Program-made: the position numbers and the translations under genes
From: Rhizobium sp. RCAM05350
GTDB lineage: Bacteria > Pseudomonadota > Alphaproteobacteria > Rhizobiales > Rhizobiaceae
Direction of reading: 5' to 3'
DNA: 64,000 bases
Assembly (NCBI GenBank): GCA_024426085.1
Contig: CP087974.1
Location: forward strand, 3,948,001-4,012,000
Shown here: positions 9,180 through 18,639 of the stretch, one piece after another
Position numbering within the stretch: position 1 is the stretch's first letter
Layout of the letters: each line of letters begins with the position of its first letter
The notes under the pieces: model-generated
Database searches by the model: none
Told to the model about the DNA's origin: nothing
The model's input: only the letters and a program-made list of their open reading frames with translations

Positions 9180-10219
9180 ATGTCAGGCCTGGCCCTTAAT
9201 AATGTCACGAAGGAATTCGGGACTTTCATCATGGTCAACAATGTCGAGCTGACGGTGCCGCATGGCACGTTCGTCTGCATGCTCGGACCATCCGGTTGCG
9301 GTAAGACCACGTTGCTCAGGATGATCGCCGGCCTCGACCTGCCGACCGGTGGCGCGATCAAACTTGACGGCGAAGACATCACGCATGTTCCGACCCACAA
9401 GCGCAATCTCGGCATGGTGTTCCAGTCGTTGGCGCTGTTTCCGCATCTGACGGTCGGCGAGAACATTGCCTATCCCTTGCGCATTCGTGGCGCCCCGAAG
9501 GAAGACCAGAAGAAGCGGGTCGACGAACTCCTGTCGATGATCCATCTCTCCGGCTATGCCGATCGACCGGTCTCAGAAACTGTCCGGTGGCCAGCGCCAG
9601 CGCTGTAGCGATCGCCCGGGCACTTTCGATCTCGCCGAAACTCTTCCTGCTCGACGAGCCGCTCTCGGCGCTCGACGCCAAGCTGCGCGAGGCCATGCAG
9701 GTGGAATTGCGTCAGTTGCAGCAACAGCTCGGCATCACCACCATCGTTGTGACGCACGATCAGCGCGAGGCGATGACCATGGCCGATACGGTCGTCGTCA
9801 TGAAGGGCGGCGAAATCCGCCAGGCCGCGTCGCCGATCGAGATTTACCGCCGCCCAGCCGATACGTTCGTTGCCGATTTCATCGGTTCGACCAATCTGCT
9901 TGAGGCTGAAGCCGACAGCACTGGCCGCGTCACCGTGCTCGGCCAGCCGGTTTCCGGTGTGTCTCTCGGCGCTGATACACGCAAGGCGACGCTGTCGATC
10001 CGGCCGGAAGATATACACCTGACGGCACCCGGCAACGGCGCGCTGTCCGGCACCGTGACTTTCGTACGCGATCTCGGCGGCACGATCGAAACCTTTGTCG
10101 ATATTGCCGGCCGTCAGATCGTTGCAGTCTCGACGCCGCGCGCCCGGCCAGAAGTCACCGTCGGCCAGCCGGTCGGCGTGGTGCTTTTGCCAGACGTCTG
10201 CGTGGTGCTGGCCAAATGA
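9180..10219 (+). CDS. Polyamine/iron-type ABC transporter ATPase (frameshifted)
   Basis: This ATPase of about 346 residues has Walker A GPSGCGKTT, the Q-loop VFQSLALFPHLTV, signature LSGGQRQRVAIARAL, Walker B LFLLDEPLSALD, the H-loop VVTHDQREA, and a C-terminal TOBE domain (LSIRPEDIHL). Two single-base errors (near 9575 and 9604) fall just around the signature; removing one base at each gives the canonical motif. The start at 9180 is preceded by AGGAACAAC. Its stop overlaps the next gene by four bases. It energises the permeases encoded at 10216 and 11067. Confidence 0.9.
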
Positions 10220-11070
10220 GACGCGAAGCCCCGCAAAAACTCAGCGATTACGGCCCGCTGTTCTTCCCGGCGATGATGCTCATCGTCTTCTTCGTCGTGC
10301 CGTTCGCGACGATGATTGCCGTCTCGTTCTTCCAGCGCCAGCAGGGCGGCTTCTATGTGCCGGCGTTTGAGCTCGCCAACTACCAGCGGTTCCTCAGCCT
10401 GTTCTTTGCCAATGTGCTCGGCTTCTCGCTGATGTTGGCAGTCACAGTTGCGATCTGCTGCGTGGTTCTCGCCGTTCCCTTCACCTATCTTTTGACCCGC
10501 ATGACGCGAAAGGTGCAGATCGTCTGGCTGGTGGCGTTGCTATCGGTTCTGTCACTGTCGGAAGTCATCATCGGCTTTGCCTGGTCGACGCTGTTTTCGC
10601 GCACCGCCGGGATTACCAATCTGCTGGTGATGGCGGGCATCATGAGCGAGGCCAAGGCTTTGCTGCCGAGTTTTGGCGCGGTACTGACCGGTATGGTCTA
10701 TCAGGCTTTCCCCTATACGGTTCTGGTGCTTTATCCGGCGCTCGTCCGGCTTGACCCGACGCTGACCGAAGCGGCGCGCACGCTTGGCGCATCGCCGATC
10801 AAGGCGTTCTTTACTGTCGTTATCCCGGCCTTGCGCAACACCATCACCGCGACGCTGATCATGGTGTTCATCTTCGCGCTCGGCTCCTATCTCCTGCCGC
10901 AGCTTCTCGGCCGGCCGCAGCACTGGACGCTGTCGGTACTGATCACCGATCAGGCGATCTATCAGTCGAACATGCCGTTCGCGGCGGCGATGGCGGTATT
11001 CTTGGTGCTGGTAACGCTCGGGCTGGTGGCGTTGACCGTCATTGCCGGACGCAAGGGAGAAGCGGCATGA
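10216..11070 (+). CDS. Polyamine-type ABC transporter permease (PotB-like)
   Basis: The intact 284-residue protein has six predicted membrane segments and the EAA loop TEAARTLGASPIKAFFTVVIPALRNTI. It starts with ATGA overlapping the ATPase stop and overlaps the next permease the same way, so the operon is tightly coupled. Length and order match PotB-type subunits of binding-protein importers for putrescine, spermidine and similar cations. Confidence 0.92.
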   Translation: MRREAPQKLSDYGPLFFPAMMLIVFFVVPFATMIAVSFFQRQQGGFYVPAFELANYQRFLSLFFANVLGFSLMLAVTVAICCVVLAVPFTYLLTRMTRKVQIVWLVALLSVLSLSEVIIGFAWSTLFSRTAGITNLLVMAGIMSEAKALLPSFGAVLTGMVYQAFPYTVLVLYPALVRLDPTLTEAARTLGASPIKAFFTVVIPALRNTITATLIMVFIFALGSYLLPQLLGRPQHWTLSVLITDQAIYQSNMPFAAAMAVFLVLVTLGLVALTVIAGRKGEAA

Positions 11071-11867
11071 CCGGTGCGCTGAGCAAAGTCTATTTCTTCC
11101 TGATCGGCCTGTTTCTGGCGTTGCCAATGATCGTCGTTGCCGGCGTGTCTGTGAATGCCAAGCAGACGCTGGCTTTCCTGCCGAAGGGTTTTTCGCTCTC
11201 CTGGTACGGCGAAATCTTCCTCAATCCGGAATGGCGCAACGCGCTGTTTGCTTCGCTGACATTGGCCATTCTGTCGGCGGCATTGGCCGTTGCCATCGCC
11301 TTGCCGCTCGCCTGGTTCCTGTGGCGGCGGATTGCGCCATGGGCAAACATTTTTCAGCTTCTCGGCATCGCGCCGTTTACGCTGCCACCGGTTATCACAG
11401 CGCTTGGCCTCTTGACCTTCTGGGCAACGACTGGCTTTTACGGCCAACCCTGGACAGCCGTCGTCAGCCACGCGATCTTCTTCGTGACGCTGCCGCTGGT
11501 CACGCTGTCGCTCGGTTTTACGGCGATCGACCGTTCGCTGGTGGAAGCTGCGGCAACGATGGGCGCTGATGACCGGACGATCTTCCGCACTGTCGTGCTG
11601 CCATTGATCCTGCCTTACATCGTCTCCGGTTATGCGTTTGCCTTCGTGCTGTCGCTCAACGAATATATCGTTGCCTACATGACCGTCGGCTTCACCATGG
11701 AAACGCTGCCGATCAAGATCTTCAACGCGCTGCGCTACGGCTACACGCCGACCATGGCGTCGGTGACGATCCTGTTCGTCGCAACGGCGGCGATCATCTT
11801 TTCCCTTGTCGCGCGGTTCGGCGATCTGCCGAAACTGCTCGGCGCCATGTCATCGGACGATACATGA
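11067..11867 (+). CDS. Polyamine-type ABC transporter permease (PotC-like)
   Basis: The 266-residue membrane protein carries the EAA loop VEAAATMGADDRTIFRTVVLPLILP and the PotC-like end LNEYIVAYMTVGFTMETLPIKIFNALRYG. It overlaps the permease before it and the amidase gene after it by four bases each. The sequence is intact. It would form the inner-membrane channel with the PotB-like partner. Confidence 0.92.
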   Translation: MTGALSKVYFFLIGLFLALPMIVVAGVSVNAKQTLAFLPKGFSLSWYGEIFLNPEWRNALFASLTLAILSAALAVAIALPLAWFLWRRIAPWANIFQLLGIAPFTLPPVITALGLLTFWATTGFYGQPWTAVVSHAIFFVTLPLVTLSLGFTAIDRSLVEAAATMGADDRTIFRTVVLPLILPYIVSGYAFAFVLSLNEYIVAYMTVGFTMETLPIKIFNALRYGYTPTMASVTILFVATAAIIFSLVARFGDLPKLLGAMSSDDT

Positions 11868-12645
11868 TCACGCTCGCCGCTTTGCAGATGAAATCGGAAA
11901 GCGGCGACGTCGCTGCCAATCTCGCACGCATCGAACAGGCGGCGAAGGAAGCGGCCGGCAAAGGGGCAAGCCTGCTGATCACGCCCGAACTCGGGCTGAC
12001 GGGTTATGGCGCGGGTAGCATCATCCGCGATCTGGCCGAGCCGGCGGACGGTCTCTTGGTCCAGCGGCTGCAGGCGATTTCGGCGGAAACCGGTGTGGCC
12101 ATTATTGCCGGTTTTGCCGAGAAGGCGGGTGCTGATACCTTCAACAGCGCGTCTATGTCGATGGCCGTATGGAGCCCGTCGTCTATCGAAAATCTCATCT
12201 TTACGGCGACTATGAGCGCAGGCTGTTCACCACAGCCGAGCCAAGCACCATGCTGTTTACGCATCGTGGCATGAAATGTGGCATGCTGATCTGCTACGAT
12301 GTCGAATTCCCGGAAAACGTCCGGCGACTGGCCTTGGCTGGCGTCGATGCCGTGCTGGTGCCGACGGCCCTGCCTGCCGGCTATTCCGGCACTTTCATCG
12401 CCGATCACATGATCCAGACACGCGCCTTCGAGAACCAGGTTTTCGTCGCGTATATCAATCATTGCGGTGCCGATGAGCGCTTCACCTTCGCCGGATCGTC
12501 GCGCGTGGCGGCTCCGGACGGCAGTCTCCTGGCAAGCGCGCCCTCGCACGGTGACGCGCTGATGATCGTGGCGCTCAACCCTGCCGATTTCCACGTCTCG
12601 AAAACCGAGAATACTTACCTGACCGACCTGAGACGCCCCGCTTGA
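11864..12645 (+). CDS. Carbon-nitrogen hydrolase (nitrilase fold), amidase-like (one frameshift)
   Basis: The nitrilase-superfamily triad is visible in order: glutamate in TPELGLTGYG (about residue 43), lysine in VYRKSHLYGDYER and cysteine in KCGMLICYDVEFPE. The whole protein is about 260 residues, normal for N-carbamoylputrescine amidase and aliphatic amidase relatives. One base is missing near 12151. It is translationally coupled to the polyamine-type permease, so it probably hydrolyses the imported amide or a product of it. Together with the ureohydrolase it suggests a guanidino/carbamoyl amine pathway, but the substrate is inferred from context only. Confidence 0.87.
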
Positions 12646-12717
12646 TCCGGGGAGCTCGGGTTTGAAAAACCAGTTGCATTTCCCAAGCTGACGTCAAGTG
12701 GCCCGGCTCGGATCATC

Positions 12718-12734
12718 GTTCACATTTAGTGAAC
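12718..12734. promoter_or_regulatory. Perfect inverted repeat upstream of the MhqO-like gene
   Basis: GTTCACATTTAGTGAAC has perfect 6-base arms around a 5-base spacer and ends 78 bases before the dioxygenase start. Size and symmetry suit a MarR-, HxlR- or TetR-type operator. No such regulator gene is adjacent, so the binding protein is unknown. Confidence 0.45.
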
Positions 12735-12812
12735 ATTCTGTCCGCGCCGGGCCTCTTTATTAAACGGCCGCTACGCCCGATATTCGCCTCATATTCACGA
12801 ATGGAGGCAGCC

Positions 12813-13769
12813 ATGAGCTTGCAACTGACTGGAATTCACCACCTCACTGCGATCACCGCGAACGCCAAGGAGAATCTGCGTTTCTATACGCAGATTCTCG
12901 GCATGCGGCTGGTCAAGAAAACCGTGAACCAGGACGACACAACCGCCTATCACCTGTTCTATGCCGACGGCGAAGCAACGCCGGGCACGGACCTGACCTT
13001 CTTCGACTGGCCTGTTGGGCCGGAAGGTCGGGGGCACGCACAGCGTTTTTCGCGCACCGGTCTGCGGGTCGGCAGCCGCGACAGCCTCGTCTGGTGGAAG
13101 GGGCGTTTCGACGAATTGAAGGTTCAGGCCGGAGAGATCACGAAACTCGACGGGCGCGCCTCGATCGATTTCGAAGATGGCGAAGGCCAGCGTTTCCGCC
13201 TGATCGACGACGGCGGACTTGCGCCGTCGCATCCGTGGGACCGCAGCCCGGTTCCCGCCGAACACCAGATCAAGGGTCTCGGCCCGATCACCATGAGCGT
13301 TCCGGATATCACCAATACGCAATTGGTTCTGGAGCAGGTGATGAACATGACGAAGCAGCGCCAGTATCCGTCGCCGGATGGCAACGGTGAGGTGCATGTC
13401 TTTTCCATGGGCGGGGCCGGCCCGGCGGCGGAGTTGCATGTCGCAGTCCAGCCGAGCCTTCCTGCTGCGCGGCAGGGCGCCGGCGCCGTGCATCATGTCG
13501 CCTTCCGTGCCCCGGACGAGGCAGCGCTGCACGAATGGACCGAGCGGCTGCAGAGCTTCCGCCTGCCGTCGAGCGGCGAGGTCGAGCGGTTCTATTTCCG
13601 CTCGCTCTATTTCCGCGAGCCGAACGGCATCCTGTTCGAGATCGCAACCGACGGGCCTGGTTTTGCCGTGGACGAGCCGATGGAAACGCTGGGCGAAGGC
13701 CTGTCGCTGCCGCCGTTTCTGGAGCACAAGCGCGTCCAGATCGAGGCCCGGTTGAAGCCGTTGGTCTAA
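12813..13769 (+). CDS. Ring-cleaving dioxygenase, MhqO-like (two VOC domains)
   Basis: The 318-residue protein has two glyoxalase/VOC modules. The first starts ITGIHHLTAITANAKENLRFY-like at residue 5 and the second at GAGAVHHVAFRAPDEAALHEW, ending FREPNGILFEIATDGPGF. VOC extradiol dioxygenases bind a metal through histidines and a glutamate, seen here as the first HH, the second HH and the E of LFEIATD. MhqO-type proteins act on hydroquinone or catechol derivatives. The start at 12813 has the ribosome binding site GGAGGCAGCC. A terminator follows. It groups with the FMN reductase and VOC-hydrolase fusion next door. Confidence 0.85.
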   Translation: MSLQLTGIHHLTAITANAKENLRFYTQILGMRLVKKTVNQDDTTAYHLFYADGEATPGTDLTFFDWPVGPEGRGHAQRFSRTGLRVGSRDSLVWWKGRFDELKVQAGEITKLDGRASIDFEDGEGQRFRLIDDGGLAPSHPWDRSPVPAEHQIKGLGPITMSVPDITNTQLVLEQVMNMTKQRQYPSPDGNGEVHVFSMGGAGPAAELHVAVQPSLPAARQGAGAVHHVAFRAPDEAALHEWTERLQSFRLPSSGEVERFYFRSLYFREPNGILFEIATDGPGFAVDEPMETLGEGLSLPPFLEHKRVQIEARLKPLV

Positions 13770-13777
13770 CTGCAAAA

Positions 13778-13813
13778 ACAAAAAAGCCGGGGGCATGTCT
13801 CCCGGCTTTTTTG
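13778..13813 (+). terminator. Rho-independent terminator after the MhqO-like gene
   Basis: AAAAGCCGGG and CCCGGCTTTT form a 10-bp stem with a 9-base loop, ending in a run of six T. It begins about 10 bases after the stop and separates the dioxygenase from the FMN reductase gene. Confidence 0.9.
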
Positions 13814-13872
13814 TCTGTACTTTTTCGCGTTTCGCAGCATGCTTCCGGCAAAACAAGGAAGGATTCTCTCCT

Positions 13873-14430
13873 ATGACAAAACTGATCGGCATTTCCGGAA
13901 GCCTGCGAAAGGCATCGTTCAATACCGCTCTTTTGAAAACAGCAATCACGCTTGCGCCTGATGGCGTAACGTTCACGTCCGGCACCATCGAGGGCATTCC
14001 GCTCTATAATGCCGATGTCGAGCGCGAAGGCGTGCCGGAGGCGGTGCAACTGCTGAAGGACCAGATCGCCGCCGCCGATGGGGTCATCCTGTTCACCCCG
14101 GAATACAACAATTCGATGCCGGGCGTTTTCAAGAACGCCATCGACTGGGTCAGCTCGTCGATGACTGGTGCGCCGAATGTCTTTGCCGGACGCGCCTTTG
14201 CCATTGCCGGGACGTCGCCGGGACCATTCGGAACATTGCTCAGCCAGAATGCCTGGCTCTCCGTCCTGCGCACGCTTGGCGCCGATCTCTGGTCCGGCAA
14301 GCGCCTGATGCTGCCGAAGGCGGGGTCGCTGTTCGACAAGGAGGGGCATCTGGTCGATGAAGAGGCCAAGGCAAGGCTGAAAGCCTTTGTCGAGGCTTTC
14401 GCTGGTTATGTTGCCGCAAAGTCGGTGTGA
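13873..14430 (+). CDS. NADPH-dependent FMN reductase (quinone/azo reductase-like)
   Basis: The intact 185-residue flavodoxin-like protein has the FMN phosphate loop GISGSLRKASFN at residues 5-16 and the TPEYNNSMPGVFKNAIDW motif typical of the ChrR/YieF and azoreductase families. These enzymes reduce quinones, chromate or azo dyes by two electrons with NAD(P)H. The start at 13873 follows AAGGAAGGATTCTCTCCT. Its neighbours on both sides are VOC dioxygenases, which supports a role in quinone or aromatic electrophile defence. Confidence 0.88.
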   Translation: MTKLIGISGSLRKASFNTALLKTAITLAPDGVTFTSGTIEGIPLYNADVEREGVPEAVQLLKDQIAAADGVILFTPEYNNSMPGVFKNAIDWVSSSMTGAPNVFAGRAFAIAGTSPGPFGTLLSQNAWLSVLRTLGADLWSGKRLMLPKAGSLFDKEGHLVDEEAKARLKAFVEAFAGYVAAKSV

Positions 14431-14445
14431 TCTCGAGTGGGGACA

Positions 14446-16003
14446 TCAATCCCCGCTTGTTTTCAACCATTCGCGGACGGCGTCTGCATCCGTCGGACCG
14501 ATCTCGTGGCCGGCATTCAACGTGACGGTCGCTAGCGTCGCGCCCGCGTTGCGCAACACACCTTCCAGCGGTGCGGCATAGCGGGAATAGCCATCAGTCT
14601 TTCCCGTCACCAACAGGATTTCGGTGCCGGAAAGATCCGCTTCCGGTACGGTATCCAAGGGATTCATCATCCGCAGCAGCGCCGCTTTCCGGATCAGTCC
14701 GGGGTGCAGCAGCATGGTGGCAATCAGCATATTGGCGCCGTTGGAATAGCCAACGAAAATCATCTTTTCGCGATCGAGGCCATAGGCTGAAACAGCTCCC
14801 TCGATCATCGCGACAAAGGCTTCGGCTTCCGAGGCAATATCCTTCTGGTCGAAGGTGAAGGGCGTGATGCGGCGGAAGAATCGCGGATGGCCTTCCTCGG
14901 TGCTGCGGCCCCGCAGGCTGAGGAGCAGCGCGTTCGGCGCGATCTGGCGGCCAAGCGGCAGCAGGCTGGTTTCGTTGGCGCCGCTGCCGTGCAGGAGCAC
15001 CAATGTCGTGCCGTCAGGATTGTCCGCCTGGTGCAGGCGGTGGATGAACGGCAGGTCGCGCTCCGTAAAACGCTCTTCGCCGGGCAGTCCGAATTGCGGC
15101 AGCATGACGAGATTATCCTGCAGGTTGCCGCCAAAATACTCGGGTACGAACAGTTTCGTTCCCAGCGTCTCCGGGCTTTCGTCGACCGTCATGCCGGGCG
15201 CATCGGTGGCGAACTCGAACAGCGTTCCGCCCGGCTCGCGGACATAGAGCGAATAGAAATACTTGCGGTCATGGGCATTGATCTCGCCGGCGTCTTCCGC
15301 CTCGAGCTGCATGCGCAGATCCTTGACCGCCGCCTCGCTGGTGGCGCGAAACGCAATATGGTCGATTGTGCCGGTGCCGGGCGCCGCCGTCCAGAACCCG
15401 CCGGCATCGCGGACGTCGATGATATCGCCGGAGCCCGAGACAAGGCGTCGGATCGCATCTGTCCGGTCACCCTCGACATAGCCGAAATGTCGCGTGACGA
15501 AGGCGGCCGTGCCATCGGGCGTCGCCGTCAGGATGGTTGCACCACGCAACCGCCGGATCGCGTCTTCCTGGGGGACATCGGCTGTGATGTGGAGGGCAGG
15601 GGTGGTTACTGCGTCGCTGCCGACCAGCTTGACGATGACGCCATCCGGATCCTTCAGCCGGATGACCGGCTCGCCGAATTCATGCGTCGGACCGGTCGCT
15701 GACACATTGTATCGGAAGCGCGCGGGTGAGCCAGAAGCCGATGCTCTCGGGCGCGATGGCAAAGGCGATCTCGCTCGGCTGGCCATGGCCGACCCGGCCC
15801 GGAGCGCCGTCTTCCCAAACGAGAAATGTCACCAGCGAGCCGGGAGACCCGGCTGCGTCGCCATAGAGCAGGTGAAGCTGCGCCGCGTCCTCGAAACCCG
15901 CCGTCCGCTTGACGAGGCGCAGGCCGAGAAAGCCGGCATAGAAGTCAACATTGGGCTGAACCTTGCGGGTGATCAGGGTGATGTGGTGGATGCCGCTTGT
16001 CAT
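14446..16003 (-). CDS. Fusion of VOC dioxygenase and alpha/beta hydrolase (MhqO-MhqD-like; one frameshift)
   Basis: The N-terminal 310 or so residues are two VOC modules (SGIHHITLITRKVQPNVDFY; TGTIDHIAFRATSEAAVKDL; PGGTLFEFATDAPG). They run without a break into an alpha/beta hydrolase of the phospholipase/carboxylesterase family: LVLLHGSGANETSL, nucleophile elbow VGYSNGAN, aspartate in VTGKTDGYSRY and histidine in NAGHEIGPTDAD. The total is about 519 residues. The junction (FVPEYFGGNLQDNLVMLPQFG) is in one frame over hundreds of bases, so the fusion is real. The only break, near 15722, is inside the first VOC module. In Bacillus, the equivalent mhqO and mhqD are separate genes. Confidence 0.85.
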
Positions 16004-16122
16004 GTGATGAAACCTGTTGAATCTGGCTGCAGGAAAGCAGCAAACAGGGGCGTGCGCCAGCCCCGTGGCGTGAACACATCGTCCACTTTATCGACGGTCG
16101 AACTGTGTCGGTTGATGTGCTC

Positions 16123-16988
16123 TCAGCCGATCTTCGGGCGATCCTTGCTGAGAAATGCCTTGAACGCATCGGCATGGTCCGGATGCCAGCGCGACAGTGG
16201 CGGGCGGTTCTCGGCGATATCGCCGGCTGCCCAGAGAATGCGCTTCTCGTCGGTTGTCCGGTCGACGTCGTTGTCCGGGCAGAGAATGTAGAAATCCTCG
16301 TTTTCCAGACTCTGCATCATAAAATCGACCGTCTCCTGCGAGGTCCAGGCTGCTGCGGGCTTTTCGGTGCGGCCGTTTGCGGTCAGCCCGGTATAGACGA
16401 AGCCGGGGATCAGCAGATGCGCGGTGATGTTGCAATCGGCCGTGTTGCGCAGGTCGTGCTGGAGGGCTTCGGTGAAGGCTTTGACGCCGGCCTTTGCGAC
16501 ATTGTAGGCGGGATCGCCGGGAGGCGTGGTGATGCCCTGTTTCGAGCCGGTATTGATGATCAGGCCGGTCTGGCCGTGGGCGATCATCGCGGGGTGAAGA
16601 TGCGGGAGCCGTTGATAACGCCCCAGAGATTGACGGCGAACACCTTTTCCCAGGTATCCGGCGTGCCGAACATCGAGCTGCCGGGCTGGATGCCGGCATT
16701 GTTCATCAGCACATGGACGCGGCCAAAACGGGCGATTGCCCCGGCCTCCAAAGCCTTGAGAGAATCGGTGCTTGATACGTCGGTTGCGATAGCAATGACG
16801 CTGTCGGGACCATGTGGGGAGAGAGCTGCCGTTTCTGCCGCCGCCTTGTCCAACCGCTCGCCCGGCAGGTCGGCCAGAACGACATTCATGCCGAGGCCGG
16901 CAAAACGCCTGGCGGCGGCAAGGCCGATCCCGGACGCTGCTCCGGTCACGACGGCAACATGGTTGCTGGCAAAGGCTGGGTGATTCAT
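16123..16988 (-). CDS. Short-chain dehydrogenase/reductase (one frameshift)
   Basis: A classical SDR of about 289 residues: cofactor loop VVTGAASGIGLAAARRF, NNAGIQPGS (NNAG motif), the serine region INTGSKQG and the catalytic YNVAK. A base is missing near 16590 (a CCGGCGATG turned CCGCGATG), separating the two halves. The C-terminal 70 residues (DFYILCPDNDVDRTTDEKRI) are longer than the minimum SDR core. The ATG at 16988 follows a purine-rich GAGATGGAAACG; upstream in-frame ATGs at 16997 and 17015 are possible. The alcohol or ketone substrate is unknown. Confidence 0.85.
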
Positions 16989-17163
16989 CGTTTCCATCTC
17001 ATTTTCGAGGGGCATTATCCTGGACGGAAAATCTAGGCGGGCTGAATGGAGAAGTCCACCATTGCTGTGGGCGCTCCCCTTGCCGGAAGAACATCCGGCC
17101 CTAATTTTCAAGAGAATTCAAAGCACTGCTTGCTCATCCAGACATTACGCCAAAAGGAACCCA

Positions 17164-17920
17164 ATGGCTGCGCCAAAAACCCGGAACAACCGACAGACGC
17201 CGTGCGAGCAATGTCCGCTCAGGACGCTGCCGCATTTCCATGAGTTCAAGCCGGATGAACTGGAGTTCGTCTCAAACTTCAAGACCGGCGAGCTGGCAGT
17301 CGATCGCAGGAACGACAATCCTGGTGGAGGGATCGCATAGCGCACATCTGTTCACCGTGCTCTCCGGGTGGGGCTTTCGCTACAAGATGCTGGACGACGG
17401 CCGACGCCGGATCCTGAACTATATGATGCCCGGCGACCTCATCGGTCTTCAGGGCTCATTGATGGGAGAAATGCAGCATTCGGTCGAAGCCCTTTCACCG
17501 GTGACGCTGTGTGTTTTCGAACGCGACAAGCTCGGTACGCTCTACCGGAACTATCCCGATCTTGCCTATGATCTCACCTGGATCGCGGCACAGGAGGAAC
17601 GCATCCTCGACGAAAACCTCCTGAGCATCGGCCGCCGCTCGGCGCTTGAGCGGGCGGCGTATCTGCTTGCCTTCCTCTATCAGCGAGCCAAGGCGACCAA
17701 TCTGTTCAAGGGCGAGCGTGTATCCATTCCGATCACCCAGCAGCACGTGGCTGATACGCTCGGGCTTTCCATCGTCCACACCAACAAGACGCTGAAAAAG
17801 CTCGGTGAGCGCAAGCTCATTCGCTGGGCCGATCGCGGCTGTGATATCCTGGATGACGAGGGGTTGATGAAGATTTCGGGCTGGGACGGTTACCACGAAA
17901 AGAACCGGCCCTTTATCTGA
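17164..17920 (+). CDS. Crp/Fnr-family transcription regulator (one frameshift)
   Basis: About 251 residues. The N-terminus has cysteines in TPCEQCPLRTLPHF, then a cyclic nucleotide-like domain (TILVEGSHSAHLFTVLSGWG; MMPGDLIGLQGSL) and a C-terminal winged helix ITQQHVADTLGLSIVHTNKTLKKLGE. An extra C near 17305 splits it; removing it joins FKTGELAVDAG smoothly. The CxxC motif alone does not prove an Fe-S sensor, because the four-cysteine Fnr pattern is not complete. It is divergent from the SDR gene. Its targets are unknown. Confidence 0.88.
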
Positions 17921-18049
17921 ACCGTGGTGGCGGCGATATCGCCTGCGCACATGTCTTATTTAAATGCGACCACCGCTGTCTTGTCCTAGGTGTCAGCTTG
18001 ACGGGCGGCGATCCCATTCGCCGGAGGAATACAGACAGGACCCTTATCG

Positions 18050-18433
18050 GTGGCGCTCACGGAAATTTCAGTGTCGATCAAGCGCGTACTGGTGCTGGAA
18101 GACAATTTCATCATCGCCATGGAAGCCGAGGATATTCTGAAATCCCTCGGCGTCGAACATGTCGAGATTGCCAGCAATGTCGCGGATGCTCAGGCGCTGA
18201 TTGCAGAACAGTCCTTCGATTTTGCCCTTCTCGACGTCAATCTGGGGTCGCAAACGAGCTTTGACTTCGCTGGCCTGCTGATCGAACGCGGTATGGCCTT
18301 CGGTTTTGTCAGCGGCTATGACGACGACTTCAATTTTCCCGTCACGCTGCATGACATATCCCGCATCACCAAGCCTTTTAACGAAAGCTCGATGGCCGGT
18401 CTCTTGATGAGCGCAATGGCGGGACGTTCCTAG
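18050..18433 (+). CDS. Single-domain response regulator
   Basis: The 127-residue protein is a bare receiver: acidic pocket LVLEDNFI, phosphoacceptor aspartate in FALLDVNLGS, the threonine/serine position replaced by GFVSGYDD and the conserved lysine in RITKPF. It has no output domain. A GTG at 18050 gives the full N-terminus; a GTG at 18071 also keeps the domain whole. Receivers of this kind in rhizobia often act in general stress or kinase relay. No histidine kinase gene is adjacent. The sequence is intact. Confidence 0.85.
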   Translation: MALTEISVSIKRVLVLEDNFIIAMEAEDILKSLGVEHVEIASNVADAQALIAEQSFDFALLDVNLGSQTSFDFAGLLIERGMAFGFVSGYDDDFNFPVTLHDISRITKPFNESSMAGLLMSAMAGRS

Positions 18434-18639
18434 ACCATCGTCCCAAACCTCGCATCATCCGGCATCCAGGCTTCAGCTCAACCAACGGTTTTCGCTATGC
18501 TTATGCGAAAAATCCGCATAGTTTCCAATCCCGTCAACGCGGCGAGGGGCAACGTTGCTCATCTTTGTAACGAAAGTTTTCCGTCGACCTGATCCGCTTG
18601 TCATTGGTGCAGGCCGTGTATATTGAGGGGCCACAATAA
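18434..18639. other. Intergenic region before the first RND operon
   Basis: This gap of 206 bases is less GC-rich than its surroundings and should contain the promoter of the efflux operon. I see no clear operator palindrome. The first adaptor is preceded by TTGAGGGGCCACAATAA, a plausible ribosome binding site that favours the start at 18640. Confidence 0.4.

Noticed and set aside
13900..14430. Antisense long frames opposite the reductase, sarcosine oxidase, RND and urease genes
   Set aside because: They are mirror frames of GC-rich coding sequence, lack domain motifs and have no separate start signals.
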